This document shows, in pieces, positions 56,483 through 64,000 of a DNA stretch of 64,000 nt (its first letter is position 1; every line of letters starts with the position of its first letter). Both the position numbers and the translations under genes were made by a program. The DNA comes from Sphingomonas aquatilis (GTDB lineage Bacteria; Pseudomonadota; Alphaproteobacteria; Sphingomonadales; Sphingomonadaceae), in the NCBI RefSeq assembly GCF_014196115.1, contig NZ_JACIDB010000001.1, forward strand, positions 806,001 through 870,000, in the 5' to 3' direction. The notes beneath the pieces were generated by a model. The model had not been told where the DNA came from. It saw only the letters and a list, made by a program, of their open reading frames with translations, and searched no databases.

Positions 56483-56542
56483 GGCCGGATGTAGGCCGAT
56501 AGTCATGGCCCCAGCGCGCAGGAACGCGTCGGGGAGAGATGC

Positions 56543-58114
56543 ATGAAGACGATGCTGAGGCTGCTGCTATGCTCTGCGCTGGCGGCGGCGGTGCCGGTGG
56601 CGGCGGACGCGCAGGACGCGACAGCGACGGGGCCGACCGATATCGTATCGGTGCGCGGTGACCATCCGGGGCCCAAATACGATCGCCGCCTGTTCGGCCA
56701 GTTCGCCGAGCATCTCGGCACCGGCATCTATGGCGGCATCTGGGTCGGGCCCGGCAGCAAGATCCCCAACGTCCGCGGCTATCGCACCGACGTGCTCGAC
56801 GCGCTGAAGGCGATCCGGGTGCCCGTCGTCCGCTGGCCGGGCGGCTGCTTCGCCGACGAGTACATCTGGCGCGAAGGTATCGGCCCACGCAACAAGCGCC
56901 CGGTCAAGATCAACACCCATTGGGGTGGCGTGACCGAGGATAACGCCGTCGGCACGCACGAATTCATGGATTATTCCGAGATGCTCGGCGCCGACGCCTA
57001 TGTGTCGGGCAACGTCGGGTCCGGCTCGCCGCGCGAGATGGCGGAGTGGGTCGAATATATGACCTCGCCGACCGGATCGACGCTGGCCAAGGAGCGCGCC
57101 GCCAACGGCCGCAAGACGCCGTGGAAGCTGCCGATGTTCGGCATCGGCAACGAATTGTGGGGCTGCGGCGGCAACATGCTGCCCGACTATGCCGCCGACG
57201 AGACGCGCAAGTTCGCGACCTTCGTCAAGACGCCCGAAGGCGTGCCGATCATGAAGATCGCGAGCGGCGCGAATTCGACCGACTATAACTGGACCGACGT
57301 CATGATGCGCAAGGCGGGCACCATGATCCAGGGCATCGGCGTCCATTATTATACCGTCCCTGGCAGCTGGGAGCATAAGGGCGCGGCGACCGGCTTCAGC
57401 GAAGACGAGTGGGCGGTGACGATATCCAAGGCGCTCAAGATGGACGAATTGCTCCAGGAGCATTCGCGCATCATGGACAAATACGATCCCAAGAAGAAGG
57501 TCGCGCTGCTGGTCGACGAATGGGGCACCTGGTACGATCAGGAACCGGGATCGCATCCGGGATTCCTGTATCAGCAGAACAGCCTGCGCGATGCGGTGGT
57601 GGCGAGCCTGAACCTCGACATCTTCGCCAAATATGCCGACCGGGTGCGCGGTGCGAACATTGCGCAGATGGTCAACGTGCTGCAGGCGATGATCCTGACC
57701 GACGGCAACCGCATGCTGCGGACGCCCACCTATTGGGTGTTCGACATGTACAAGGATTATCAGGACGGCACGGTGCTGCCGGTCGAGGTCGCCTCGCACT
57801 GGTATACGCGTGGCACATATGAGGTGCGCGCGGTCAGCGCGAGCGCAGTGCGCGGCACCGATGGCGTCGTGCATGTCGGGCTGACCAACGTCGATCCCAA
57901 CCGGGCGACGACGGTGACCGTCCAGCTGGCCGGGCTGGCGGGCAAGAGCGTGACGGGACGCATCCTGACCGCGCCGACGATGGATGCGCACAATACCTTC
58001 GATGCGCCCGATACGCTGAAGCCGGTGGCGTTCACCGGTGCGAGCCTGGGGGCGAACGGCCTGCTGTCCGTGGCGCTGCCGGCGAAGTCGGTGGTGATGC
58101 TGGACGTCAGGTGA
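56543..58114 (+). CDS. Exported GH51 alpha-L-arabinofuranosidase
   Basis: A 523-residue protein with a signal peptide ending ADAQ (residue 24). GH51 marks are RRLFGQFAEHLGTGIYGGIWVG, VVRWPGGCFADEYIWREGIGP, the acid/base Glu204 in GIGNELWGCGG and the nucleophile Glu326 in LVDEWGTWYD, then a C-terminal beta-sandwich. The enzyme removes terminal alpha-L-arabinofuranose from arabinan or arabinoxylan. Exported GH51 enzymes are less common than cytoplasmic ones. It could act on the arabinan side chains of rhamnogalacturonan I, but it lies far from that locus and stands as a single gene. Confidence 0.9.
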   Translation: MKTMLRLLLCSALAAAVPVAADAQDATATGPTDIVSVRGDHPGPKYDRRLFGQFAEHLGTGIYGGIWVGPGSKIPNVRGYRTDVLDALKAIRVPVVRWPGGCFADEYIWREGIGPRNKRPVKINTHWGGVTEDNAVGTHEFMDYSEMLGADAYVSGNVGSGSPREMAEWVEYMTSPTGSTLAKERAANGRKTPWKLPMFGIGNELWGCGGNMLPDYAADETRKFATFVKTPEGVPIMKIASGANSTDYNWTDVMMRKAGTMIQGIGVHYYTVPGSWEHKGAATGFSEDEWAVTISKALKMDELLQEHSRIMDKYDPKKKVALLVDEWGTWYDQEPGSHPGFLYQQNSLRDAVVASLNLDIFAKYADRVRGANIAQMVNVLQAMILTDGNRMLRTPTYWVFDMYKDYQDGTVLPVEVASHWYTRGTYEVRAVSASAVRGTDGVVHVGLTNVDPNRATTVTVQLAGLAGKSVTGRILTAPTMDAHNTFDAPDTLKPVAFTGASLGANGLLSVALPAKSVVMLDVR

Positions 58115-58163
58115 GGGGGCGGGGCGGCGTTGGCGAGGGTCGGCGCCGCTTGCCCTCTCTCTT

Positions 58164-58272
58164 CGTCACCCCGGACGTGTTCCGGGGTCCACTCTGCGGC
58201 GAGGGGGTGGCTGGAGGCTCCGGCCATTCCCCTGCGGCCCGGTGGACCCCGGAACACGTCCGGGGTGACAGG
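58164..58272. repeat. Bipartite palindromic repeat (family D, copy 2)
   Basis: Outer hairpins CCCCGGACGTGTTCCGGGG and CCCCGGAACACGTCCGGGG are mutual inverses. The inner part repeats the TCCACTCTGCGGCGAGGGGG and CCCTGCGGCCCGGTGGA words of the copy at 55122. It separates the convergent GH51 and map genes. Confidence 0.82.
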
Positions 58273-58274
58273 GA

Positions 58275-59102
58275 TCAGGCGTAGGGCGGCTGGTGGAAGC
58301 CGGCGGGCGATAGCGTGAAGATCTCGCAGCCTTCGTCCGTAATCCCGATCGAATGTTCGAACTGCGCCGATAGCGAGCGGTCGCGCGTTACCGCGGTCCA
58401 GCCGTCGTCGAGCAGCTTCACGTCGGGGCGGCCGATGTTAATCATCGGTTCGATCGTGAAGATCATGCCGGGCTTGAGTTCGGGCCCGGTGCCGGGCTTG
58501 CCGACATGGACGACTTCGGGCGCGTCGTGAAACAGCAGCCCCAGGCCGTGGCCGCAGAAATCGCGGACGACGCCGTAGCGGTGCTTTTCGGCATGGCGCT
58601 GGATCGCATGCGCGACGTCGCCCATGTGGTTGCCGGGCTTGGCCTGTTCGATGCCCAGCATCAGGCATTCGTAGGTCACTTCGACCAGCCGCTTCGCCTT
58701 CAGCGGGACGTCGCCGATCAGGTACATGCGGCTGGTGTCGCCGTGCCAGCCATCGACGATCGGCGTGACGTCGACATTGACGATGTCGCCCGACTTCAGC
58801 GTCTTGTCGCTGGGGATGCCGTGGCAGACGACGTGGTTGATCGAAATGCAGGTCGAATGCGTATAGCCGCGATAGCCCAGGGTCGCGGGCACGCCGCCGT
58901 TCGCGGTGACGAAGTCGTAGATCAGCCGGTCGAGCTCGGCGGTCGTGACGCCCGGCACCATGTGCGGCACCAGCATGTCGAGCGTTTCGGCGGCGAGGCG
59001 TCCGGCCTTGTGCATGCCGGCGAAGGCGGCGGGGCCGTGGAGCTTGATCGCGCCGGTGCGCCCTTCCGGCGCGTCGGAGGTGACGGTCACATATTCGGTC
59101 AT
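58275..59102 (-). CDS. map: Methionine aminopeptidase, type I
   Basis: A 275-residue enzyme with MetAP-I wording: DFVTANGGVPATLGYRGYTHSTCISINHVVCHGIP, the metal ligands in VDVTPIVDGWHGDTSRMY (two Asp), VRDFCGHGLGLLFHDAPEVVH (His), IFTIEPMINIG (Glu) and SAQFEHSIGITDEG (Glu). It removes the initiator Met from nascent proteins. The ATG at 59102 gives normal length. It is divergent from a molybdopterin-binding-domain gene with a 50-base gap. Confidence 0.96.
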   Translation of the reverse strand: MTEYVTVTSDAPEGRTGAIKLHGPAAFAGMHKAGRLAAETLDMLVPHMVPGVTTAELDRLIYDFVTANGGVPATLGYRGYTHSTCISINHVVCHGIPSDKTLKSGDIVNVDVTPIVDGWHGDTSRMYLIGDVPLKAKRLVEVTYECLMLGIEQAKPGNHMGDVAHAIQRHAEKHRYGVVRDFCGHGLGLLFHDAPEVVHVGKPGTGPELKPGMIFTIEPMINIGRPDVKLLDDGWTAVTRDRSLSAQFEHSIGITDEGCEIFTLSPAGFHQPPYA

Positions 59103-59152
59103 CGAGCGTATATAGCGTGGCGAGCGTCATTTTGCGAGGTAAAGCGGGTCAC

Positions 59153-59911
59153 ATGGAGCAGGAACGCATCTGGACCGCCGCGCTGGTCGTCATCGGCGAC
59201 GAGATTCTGTCGGGGCGCACGCAGGACAAGAATGTCGCGCAATTGGCCAGCTGGCTGAACGTGCAGGGCATCCGGCTGGCCGAAGTGCGCGTGGTGGCGG
59301 ACAAGACCGCGGCCATCGTCGAGGCGGTGAACACGCTGCGGGCGCGCAACGACTATCTGTTCACCACCGGCGGGATCGGGCCGACGCATGACGACATCAC
59401 CGTCGATGCGATCGCCGAGGCGCTGGGGGTGGGCGTCGAGCACCATCCTGACGCTATGGCGACGCTGGAGCGATATTATGCGACGCGCGGCGGACTGACC
59501 GAGGCGCGGGCGCGGATGGCGCGGGTGCCGGCGGGGGCGGGGCTGATCCCCAATCGCGTGTCGGGCGCACCGGGGATACAGGTCGCGAATATCTACATCA
59601 TGGCGGGCGTGCCGCATATCACCGCGGGCATGCTGGATGCGTTGACCGGAACGCTGGAAGGCGGGCGGCCGGTGGTGTCGGGGACGATCGGCTGCTGGGT
59701 CGCCGAGAGCGAGGTCGCCGATCTGTTGCGCAACGCGGAGAAGGCGCATGAGGGCGTGTCGATCGGCAGCTATCCGTTCTTCCGTGAGGGGCGGACGGGG
59801 GCGAATTTCGTCGTGCGCAGCGCGGATGCGGGGTTGGTCGAGCGGTGTCTCGCGGATTTGACCCGGGAGCTGGAGGCGACGGGGCGTGCGGTGGTGCCGG
59901 AGGGGATTTAG
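59153..59911 (+). CDS. CinA-like molybdopterin-binding (MoCF_biosynth) domain protein
   Basis: A 252-residue protein with the MoeA/MogA/CinA fold: ALVVIGDEILSGRTQDKN, LFTTGGIGPTHDDITVDAIAEALG and PNRVSGAPGIQ, IYIMAGVPHITAGML. It is the short, stand-alone type without the CinA C-terminal deamidase. I use the ATG at 59153; an ATG at 59117 would add 12 residues. These proteins are often annotated as competence/damage-inducible CinA or FAD-synthase-like, but the true activity of the single-domain form is uncertain. Confidence 0.85.
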   Translation: MEQERIWTAALVVIGDEILSGRTQDKNVAQLASWLNVQGIRLAEVRVVADKTAAIVEAVNTLRARNDYLFTTGGIGPTHDDITVDAIAEALGVGVEHHPDAMATLERYYATRGGLTEARARMARVPAGAGLIPNRVSGAPGIQVANIYIMAGVPHITAGMLDALTGTLEGGRPVVSGTIGCWVAESEVADLLRNAEKAHEGVSIGSYPFFREGRTGANFVVRSADAGLVERCLADLTRELEATGRAVVPEGI

Positions 59912-59951
59912 TCCCGATCGCCTCGTCACTCCCTACTTCGTCATCCCGCCT

Positions 59952-60043
59952 CTCCGTCACCCCGGGCTTGACCCGGGGTCCCGCTTTTCGTTCGTCGGCC
60001 GAAGAAGAAGCGGGACCCCGGCTCTTCGGCCGGGTTGACGGAG
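59952..60043. repeat. Bipartite palindromic repeat (family A, copy 2)
   Basis: The left hairpin CCCCGGGCTTGACCCGGGG is followed by TCCCGCTTTTC, then GAAGAAGAAGCGGGA and the right hairpin CCCCGGCTCTTCGGCCGGG. It has the same design as 44579-44665 with a shorter GAA run. It separates two convergent genes. Confidence 0.8.
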
Positions 60044-60047
60044 GGGG

Positions 60048-61961
60048 TTAGCGCGTGAATGCGCCCACGTCGGCGATCGCCAGCTTTTGCGCCGGAACCG
60101 CGGTCGCGGCGAAGGTGAGGCGCAGGTAGCGGACGGGGCGGGGGCTGGTGAACGGGATGCGCTGCGTCGAGAGGGCGTAGGCGATATTCTGGAATTCGCC
60201 CTCCGCCGCCGGCGTCCAGGTCTTGCCGTCGGTGCTGGTTTCGGCGCGATAGCCGCGGGGCGGGGCGCTGACCTTGTCGGGGTGGCGCCAGGGGGTGAGG
60301 CTGAAGCCGGCCACCGTCTGCGTCTTGCCCATGTCGAGCGTGACCGACGCCGGTGTCGTGGTGGGCGCGAGCTGGCTCCAGACGGTGGAGCCGTCGCCGT
60401 CGAGCAAGGCTTCGGCGCCGGGCGCGGTGGCGGCGACGACCTTCCAGTCGCGCGGCGACAGGACCGCGGCATCATGGCTGGGCGGTGCGGCCACCGGAAC
60501 CGGCGCGACGGCGAGGAACAGCGACAGCTCGCTGATCGCCGGGCAGGCGGGCGCTTCGAAGATGACGAGGCGGACGCGGCGGGCGGTGATCGGCTGGGGC
60601 AGCCGGATGATCCGCTGCGCGCCGATGCATTCGTGGGTGGCGAGCCGCTGCCACGCTCCGCCGACCTCCGCCTCGACCGCGAAGCGCGTGACGCGGACGC
60701 CGAGGGGCAGATATTCGCGGATGCGGATCAGGTCGAAGCGGCGGCCGGGCGGCAGGTCGAGCGTCAGCGTCGGTGTGGTGACGCCGTCGGGTGTCGACCA
60801 ATAGGTGTCGCGGTTGCCGTCGAGCACCTTGGCGGGCGCGAAGGCGGGGCCGCGGGTGGCCGAGGCGCTGGCGACGGCGCCGGTCGCGAGGTCGGTCGCG
60901 AAACTGCCGCGGATCGCATCGCCGAAGCTCCTGAGCACCGCGACGTCATGATCGGGCAGGCGGCCGCGGCGATCGGGCGGCAGGTTGAGGTGCATGTTGG
61001 TGCCGCGCGCGACCGATTCATCGAAGAAGCGGATCAGGCGCGCGGGCGTCTTCACCTTCGAATCCTCGTCGGCGTGGTAGAACCAGCCGGGGCGGATCGA
61101 GGTGTTGGTTTCCGCCGGCCACCACAAGGGCGCGCCGCGTACGCCGCTGTTGCCTTCGGACTGGACATAGGGGTGGTCGGGCATGGTCGGCCAGCAGGGG
61201 TCGCCAGCGATGCCGTCTTCGTTGCCGACCCAGCGGATGTCGGCGCCCAGCGGATCGAAGGTGCAGGCCATCGGCTGATGCTGATGGACCAGTGCAATGA
61301 TCGAGGGCCAGTTATAGTATTTCGGCGCGTCGATCGTGCGGGTTTCGCGCGCGCCGCCATAATAGCCGTCGCCGCCATTGGCGCCGTCGAACCAGAATTC
61401 GAAGAGTTCGCCGTAGCGGGTGCAGAGTTCGACCACCTGCTTGCGATAATAGTCGATATATTCGGGGCGGCCGTAGCCGGCGTGGTTCCGATCCCAGGGC
61501 GAGAGGTACAGGCCGAACGACAGGCCGTGGCGGCGCGTCGCCTGCTCCATTTCGCGGACGATATCGCCCTTGCCGTTCTTGTAGGGGCTGTTGCGGATGC
61601 AATGGTCGGTCAGCATCGTCGGCCACAGGCAGAAGCCGTCATGATGCTTGGCGGTGAGGACGATGCCGGTCATGCCGCCGGCCTTCGCCGCAGCGACGAT
61701 CTGGTCGGCGGAGAAATCGGTCGGGTTGAACAGCTTGGGGCTTTCGTCGCCATAGCCCCATTCGCGATCGGTGAAGGTGTTGATCGAAAAATGGACGAAG
61801 GCGTAGCGTTCGCGCTTGTGCCACGCGAGCTGACGCTTTGAGGGCGTAGCGCCCCAAGGCTTGGGGGCGGCGACCGGGGTCGCGGCGAAAGAGGGGGCGG
61901 CGGTGGCGGCGCTCGCGGCGAGGCCGGAGGCGATCAGGGTGCGGCGGGAGAGGTCGGTCAC
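60048..61961 (-). CDS. Exported GH29 alpha-L-fucosidase with C-terminal F5/8-type carbohydrate-binding domains
   Basis: A 637-residue protein. I start at GTG 61961, eight bases after GGAG, giving a Tat-type signal (SRRTLIASGLAASAATAAPSFAA); the longer ATG frames start inside a palindromic repeat. The GH29 barrel shows KRERYAFVHFSINTFTDREWGYGDE, MTGIVLTAKHHDGFCLWPT and LFEFWFDGANGGDGYYGG with the nucleophile Asp, and MHLNLPPDRRGRLPD closes the catalytic part. Two jelly-roll regions follow (VLDGNRDTYWSTPDG and LLDGDGSTVWSQ). It removes alpha-linked fucose, for example from xyloglucan or pectin side chains. The GH92 gene upstream on the same strand may be co-expressed. Confidence 0.88.
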   Translation of the reverse strand: MTDLSRRTLIASGLAASAATAAPSFAATPVAAPKPWGATPSKRQLAWHKRERYAFVHFSINTFTDREWGYGDESPKLFNPTDFSADQIVAAAKAGGMTGIVLTAKHHDGFCLWPTMLTDHCIRNSPYKNGKGDIVREMEQATRRHGLSFGLYLSPWDRNHAGYGRPEYIDYYRKQVVELCTRYGELFEFWFDGANGGDGYYGGARETRTIDAPKYYNWPSIIALVHQHQPMACTFDPLGADIRWVGNEDGIAGDPCWPTMPDHPYVQSEGNSGVRGAPLWWPAETNTSIRPGWFYHADEDSKVKTPARLIRFFDESVARGTNMHLNLPPDRRGRLPDHDVAVLRSFGDAIRGSFATDLATGAVASASATRGPAFAPAKVLDGNRDTYWSTPDGVTTPTLTLDLPPGRRFDLIRIREYLPLGVRVTRFAVEAEVGGAWQRLATHECIGAQRIIRLPQPITARRVRLVIFEAPACPAISELSLFLAVAPVPVAAPPSHDAAVLSPRDWKVVAATAPGAEALLDGDGSTVWSQLAPTTTPASVTLDMGKTQTVAGFSLTPWRHPDKVSAPPRGYRAETSTDGKTWTPAAEGEFQNIAYALSTQRIPFTSPRPVRYLRLTFAATAVPAQKLAIADVGAFTR

Positions 61962-62010
61962 GGGGTGGCTCCGGGTATTGGGTAGAGCGGGAGTGGGCGG
62001 CATTCGGTTC

Positions 62011-62120
62011 GTCACCCCGGACTCGTTCCGGGGTCCACCGGGCCGCGGGGCCACGGCTGGAGGCTTTGACCGACCCCCTCGCCGCGGAGTGGACCCCGGA
62101 ACACGTCCGGGGTGACGGAG
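62011..62120. repeat. Bipartite palindromic repeat (family D, copy 3, inverted core)
   Basis: Outer hairpins CCCCGGACTCGTTCCGGGG and CCCCGGAACACGTCCGGGG flank a core in which the CCACCGGGCCGCGGGG and CCCCTCGCCGCGGAGTGGA words are in the order opposite to copies at 55122 and 58164. It lies between the GH29 and GH92 genes. Confidence 0.8.
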
Positions 62121-62136
62121 TGGGTGGGGTGAGGGA

Positions 62137-64000
62137 TCACGCCATCTGCCGGCCGTTGGAGGGCGGGCGGTCGGCCTTGGCTTGGCCGAAGGTCTTTACG
62201 GGCGTGCGGCTCATCGTGAAGACCAGGCGGCCACCCTTCATCAGGTCGGCGTGGGAAATCCAGTTCTTGGTCCAGGGGCGGCCGTTGAAGGTGATCGACC
62301 GGACGTAGGGCGTGTCGGCGGTGTTGCCCGGCGCCTCGATCGTCAGGCTCTTGCCGCCGGGCAGCGCGATCTGCGCGCGTTCGAAGAGCGGAGAGCCGAA
62401 AACATATACCGCCTCGACCGGATCGACCGGATAGAAGCCGAGCGACGACAGGACGAACCACGCGCTCATCTGGCCGCAATCGTCGTTGCCGATGATGCCG
62501 TCGGGGTCGTTCTTGTACATCTCGGTGCACAGGCGGCGGACCATCGCCTGCGTTTTCCACGCCGCGCCGGTGTAGGCGTACATATAGGCGGCGTGCTGGT
62601 CGGGTTCGTTGCCGTGCGCATACTGGCCGACGAGGCCGGCGATGTCGGGCGGCGCGTTGGCGGGCAAGGTCGAGGGCGCGGTGAAGAAGGCGTCGAGCTG
62701 GCGTTCGAATTTCGCCTCGCCGCCCATATGCTCCATCAGGCCGTAGATGTCGTGCTGGTTGAGGAAGGTCGCCTGCCAGCCGTTCGCCTCGGTATAGTCG
62801 CGCCACCAGGGCTTGGGCATGTGGCCCAGCTGGATGGGATCGTAGGGCGTCCACCAGCTGCCGTCGGCGAAGCGCGGTCGGGCGAAGCCGATCGAGCCGT
62901 CGATGACGTTGCGCCAGTTGCGCGAGCGTTTGAGCAGGCGGTCGGCCTCCGCCGTCTTGCCGGCGGCGCGGGCGAGGTGCGACGACGCCCAGTCGTCATA
63001 CGCATATTCCTGCGTACGGCTGACGCTTTCGAACAGCTTGTCGGCGGGCACGTAGCCCATCGTGTCGTAGAGGTCGCGGCCCTTGCTGTTGTCGAGGTCG
63101 GGCGCCGAGAAGTCGAACGAGCGTTTGGCGATGCCGGGCCAGGCGGCGGCGTAATCGGCCTTGATGCCCTTCTTCTGCGCCTCGGCGAGGACGGAGACGG
63201 CGTGCCAGCCGATCATCGTGCCCGTCTCGACGCCCTGCAGCGGCCAGCACGGCGGGCCGTAGGGGCTCTGCTGCGTCTGGCGGATGAGGTCGGCGACGAG
63301 GCTTTGCGCCTTGTCGGGCGCAACGATGGTGAGCAGTGGATGGAGCGCGCGATACGTGTCCCACAGCGAGAAGGTGCTGTAGGCGGCATTGCCCTGCGGG
63401 AGGGTGTGCGGCTTGCGGTCGAGGCCGATGTAGCGGCCGTCGACGTCGGAGAAGAGCGTCGGCGCGAGCAGGGCGTGGTAGAGCGCGCTGGTGAAGATCG
63501 TGCGTTGATCCTCGGTGCCGCCTTCGACGCCGATCGCGCCAAGTTCGCGGGTCCAGCGGCCTTGCGCCGCGCGGCGGACGGCGTCGAAGTCCCAGCTGTT
63601 GCCCTCGGCGGCGAGGTTGGCGCGGGCGCCAGCGACGTCGACGCCGGAGATGCCGCAGCGGATGACGAGCGGGGCGCTGCCGGCGTCGTCGTAATGGAGG
63701 ACGGCCTTGACGCGGTTGCCCTTCACGCCAGCCGCGCCCTTGGGCTGTTCGGCATCGGCGTCGCCGTAGAAGGTGACGCGGTCGGGTTTGCGCGACAGCT
63801 GCATCGCGAAGTGGATGTGGCGGCCCTTGGCCCAGCGGTTGACGGTGCGGCTGCCGGTGAGCGTACCGGCGGCGTCCATGTCGAGGCTGGCGTCGGTGAC
63901 GAGCGGGGGATGATCGCTCTTGTCGAGGATCAGGTGCGACAGGTCGATCAGCACGTGTGCGGGGCCGGCGGGGAAGGTGTAGCGGTGGTAGCCGGTCCGC
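62137..64000 (-). CDS. GH92 alpha-mannosidase (5' end outside the window)
   Basis: About 621 residues of the C-terminal part are visible, and the frame stays open to the last base, so the N-terminus is missing. GH92 marks are GYHRYTFPAGPAHVLIDLSH at the visible start, YSTFSLWDTYRALHPLLTI, GTMIGWHAVSVLAEA, GNEPDQHAAYMYAYTG and GNDDCGQMSAWFVLSSLGFYPVDP, which include the calcium and catalytic acidic residues. The family uses calcium to release mannose by an inverting exo mechanism from N-glycans or yeast and plant mannans. A signal peptide cannot be judged. It is upstream of the GH29 gene on the same strand with a repeat between. Confidence 0.92.
   Translation of the reverse strand, partial: RTGYHRYTFPAGPAHVLIDLSHLILDKSDHPPLVTDASLDMDAAGTLTGSRTVNRWAKGRHIHFAMQLSRKPDRVTFYGDADAEQPKGAAGVKGNRVKAVLHYDDAGSAPLVIRCGISGVDVAGARANLAAEGNSWDFDAVRRAAQGRWTRELGAIGVEGGTEDQRTIFTSALYHALLAPTLFSDVDGRYIGLDRKPHTLPQGNAAYSTFSLWDTYRALHPLLTIVAPDKAQSLVADLIRQTQQSPYGPPCWPLQGVETGTMIGWHAVSVLAEAQKKGIKADYAAAWPGIAKRSFDFSAPDLDNSKGRDLYDTMGYVPADKLFESVSRTQEYAYDDWASSHLARAAGKTAEADRLLKRSRNWRNVIDGSIGFARPRFADGSWWTPYDPIQLGHMPKPWWRDYTEANGWQATFLNQHDIYGLMEHMGGEAKFERQLDAFFTAPSTLPANAPPDIAGLVGQYAHGNEPDQHAAYMYAYTGAAWKTQAMVRRLCTEMYKNDPDGIIGNDDCGQMSAWFVLSSLGFYPVDPVEAVYVFGSPLFERAQIALPGGKSLTIEAPGNTADTPYVRSITFNGRPWTKNWISHADLMKGGRLVFTMSRTPVKTFGQAKADRPPSNGRQMA

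Overview
The window reads as chromosomal DNA of a GC-rich alphaproteobacterium of the Sphingomonadaceae type (Sphingomonas or a close relative). This is inferred from the base composition, the large TonB-dependent receptors beside carbohydrate-active enzymes, the strong similarity of several products to Sphingomonas pathways, and the many short palindromic intergenic repeats. No rRNA, tRNA, CRISPR array, phage or insertion sequence was recognised.

Region 1 (1-2642) is the end of an efflux system: a truncated MacB/FtsX-like ABC permease overlapping a TolC-family outer membrane channel. Region 2 (2650-6175) is a sucrose/fructan module: an MFS sugar transporter translationally coupled to a GH68 enzyme without a signal peptide, followed by a convergent LacI-family regulator.

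Region 3 (6271-31490) is the main interest: a contiguous rhamnogalacturonan-I (pectin backbone) locus. It encodes a Tat-exported PL26 exo-lyase, a PL11 lyase, a 1042-residue TonB receptor and a seven-gene operon (two CE12 acetylesterases, an alpha/beta hydrolase, L-rhamnose mutarotase, GH35 beta-galactosidase, cytoplasmic GH105 unsaturated rhamnogalacturonyl hydrolase, GPH-type symporter). An IclR-family regulator follows, then an apparently complete non-phosphorylative L-rhamnose route (dehydrogenase, lactonase, rhamnonate dehydratase, 2-keto-3-deoxy-rhamnonate dehydrogenase, diketo-acid hydrolase), and KduI and KduD for the unsaturated galacturonate half. The inferred flow is cleavage and deacetylation in the envelope, import of the unsaturated disaccharide, splitting by GH105, rhamnose to pyruvate plus L-lactate, and the uronate to 2-keto-3-deoxygluconate. 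The kinase and aldolase for that last product are not in the window. Four related AT-rich sites in front of the regulator and the key operons are candidate IclR-type operators.

Region 4 (31510-36248) holds a siderophore-type TonB receptor with a Fur-box-like palindrome, divergent from a GH3 glucosidase. Region 5 (36356-55040) is mostly housekeeping: cyoABCD, dnaG-rpoD with a YqeY-like gene, carA - small ORF - carB, greA, a four-gene cluster of small membrane/stress-type proteins, eno and ftsB. Region 6 (55310-64000) has two unknown small proteins, then GH51, methionine aminopeptidase, a molybdopterin-binding-domain protein, GH29 and a GH92 gene cut by the window end.

About ten bipartite palindromic repeats (REPIN-like) are scattered from about 30.6 kb to the right end. 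One of them lies inside carA and is translated.
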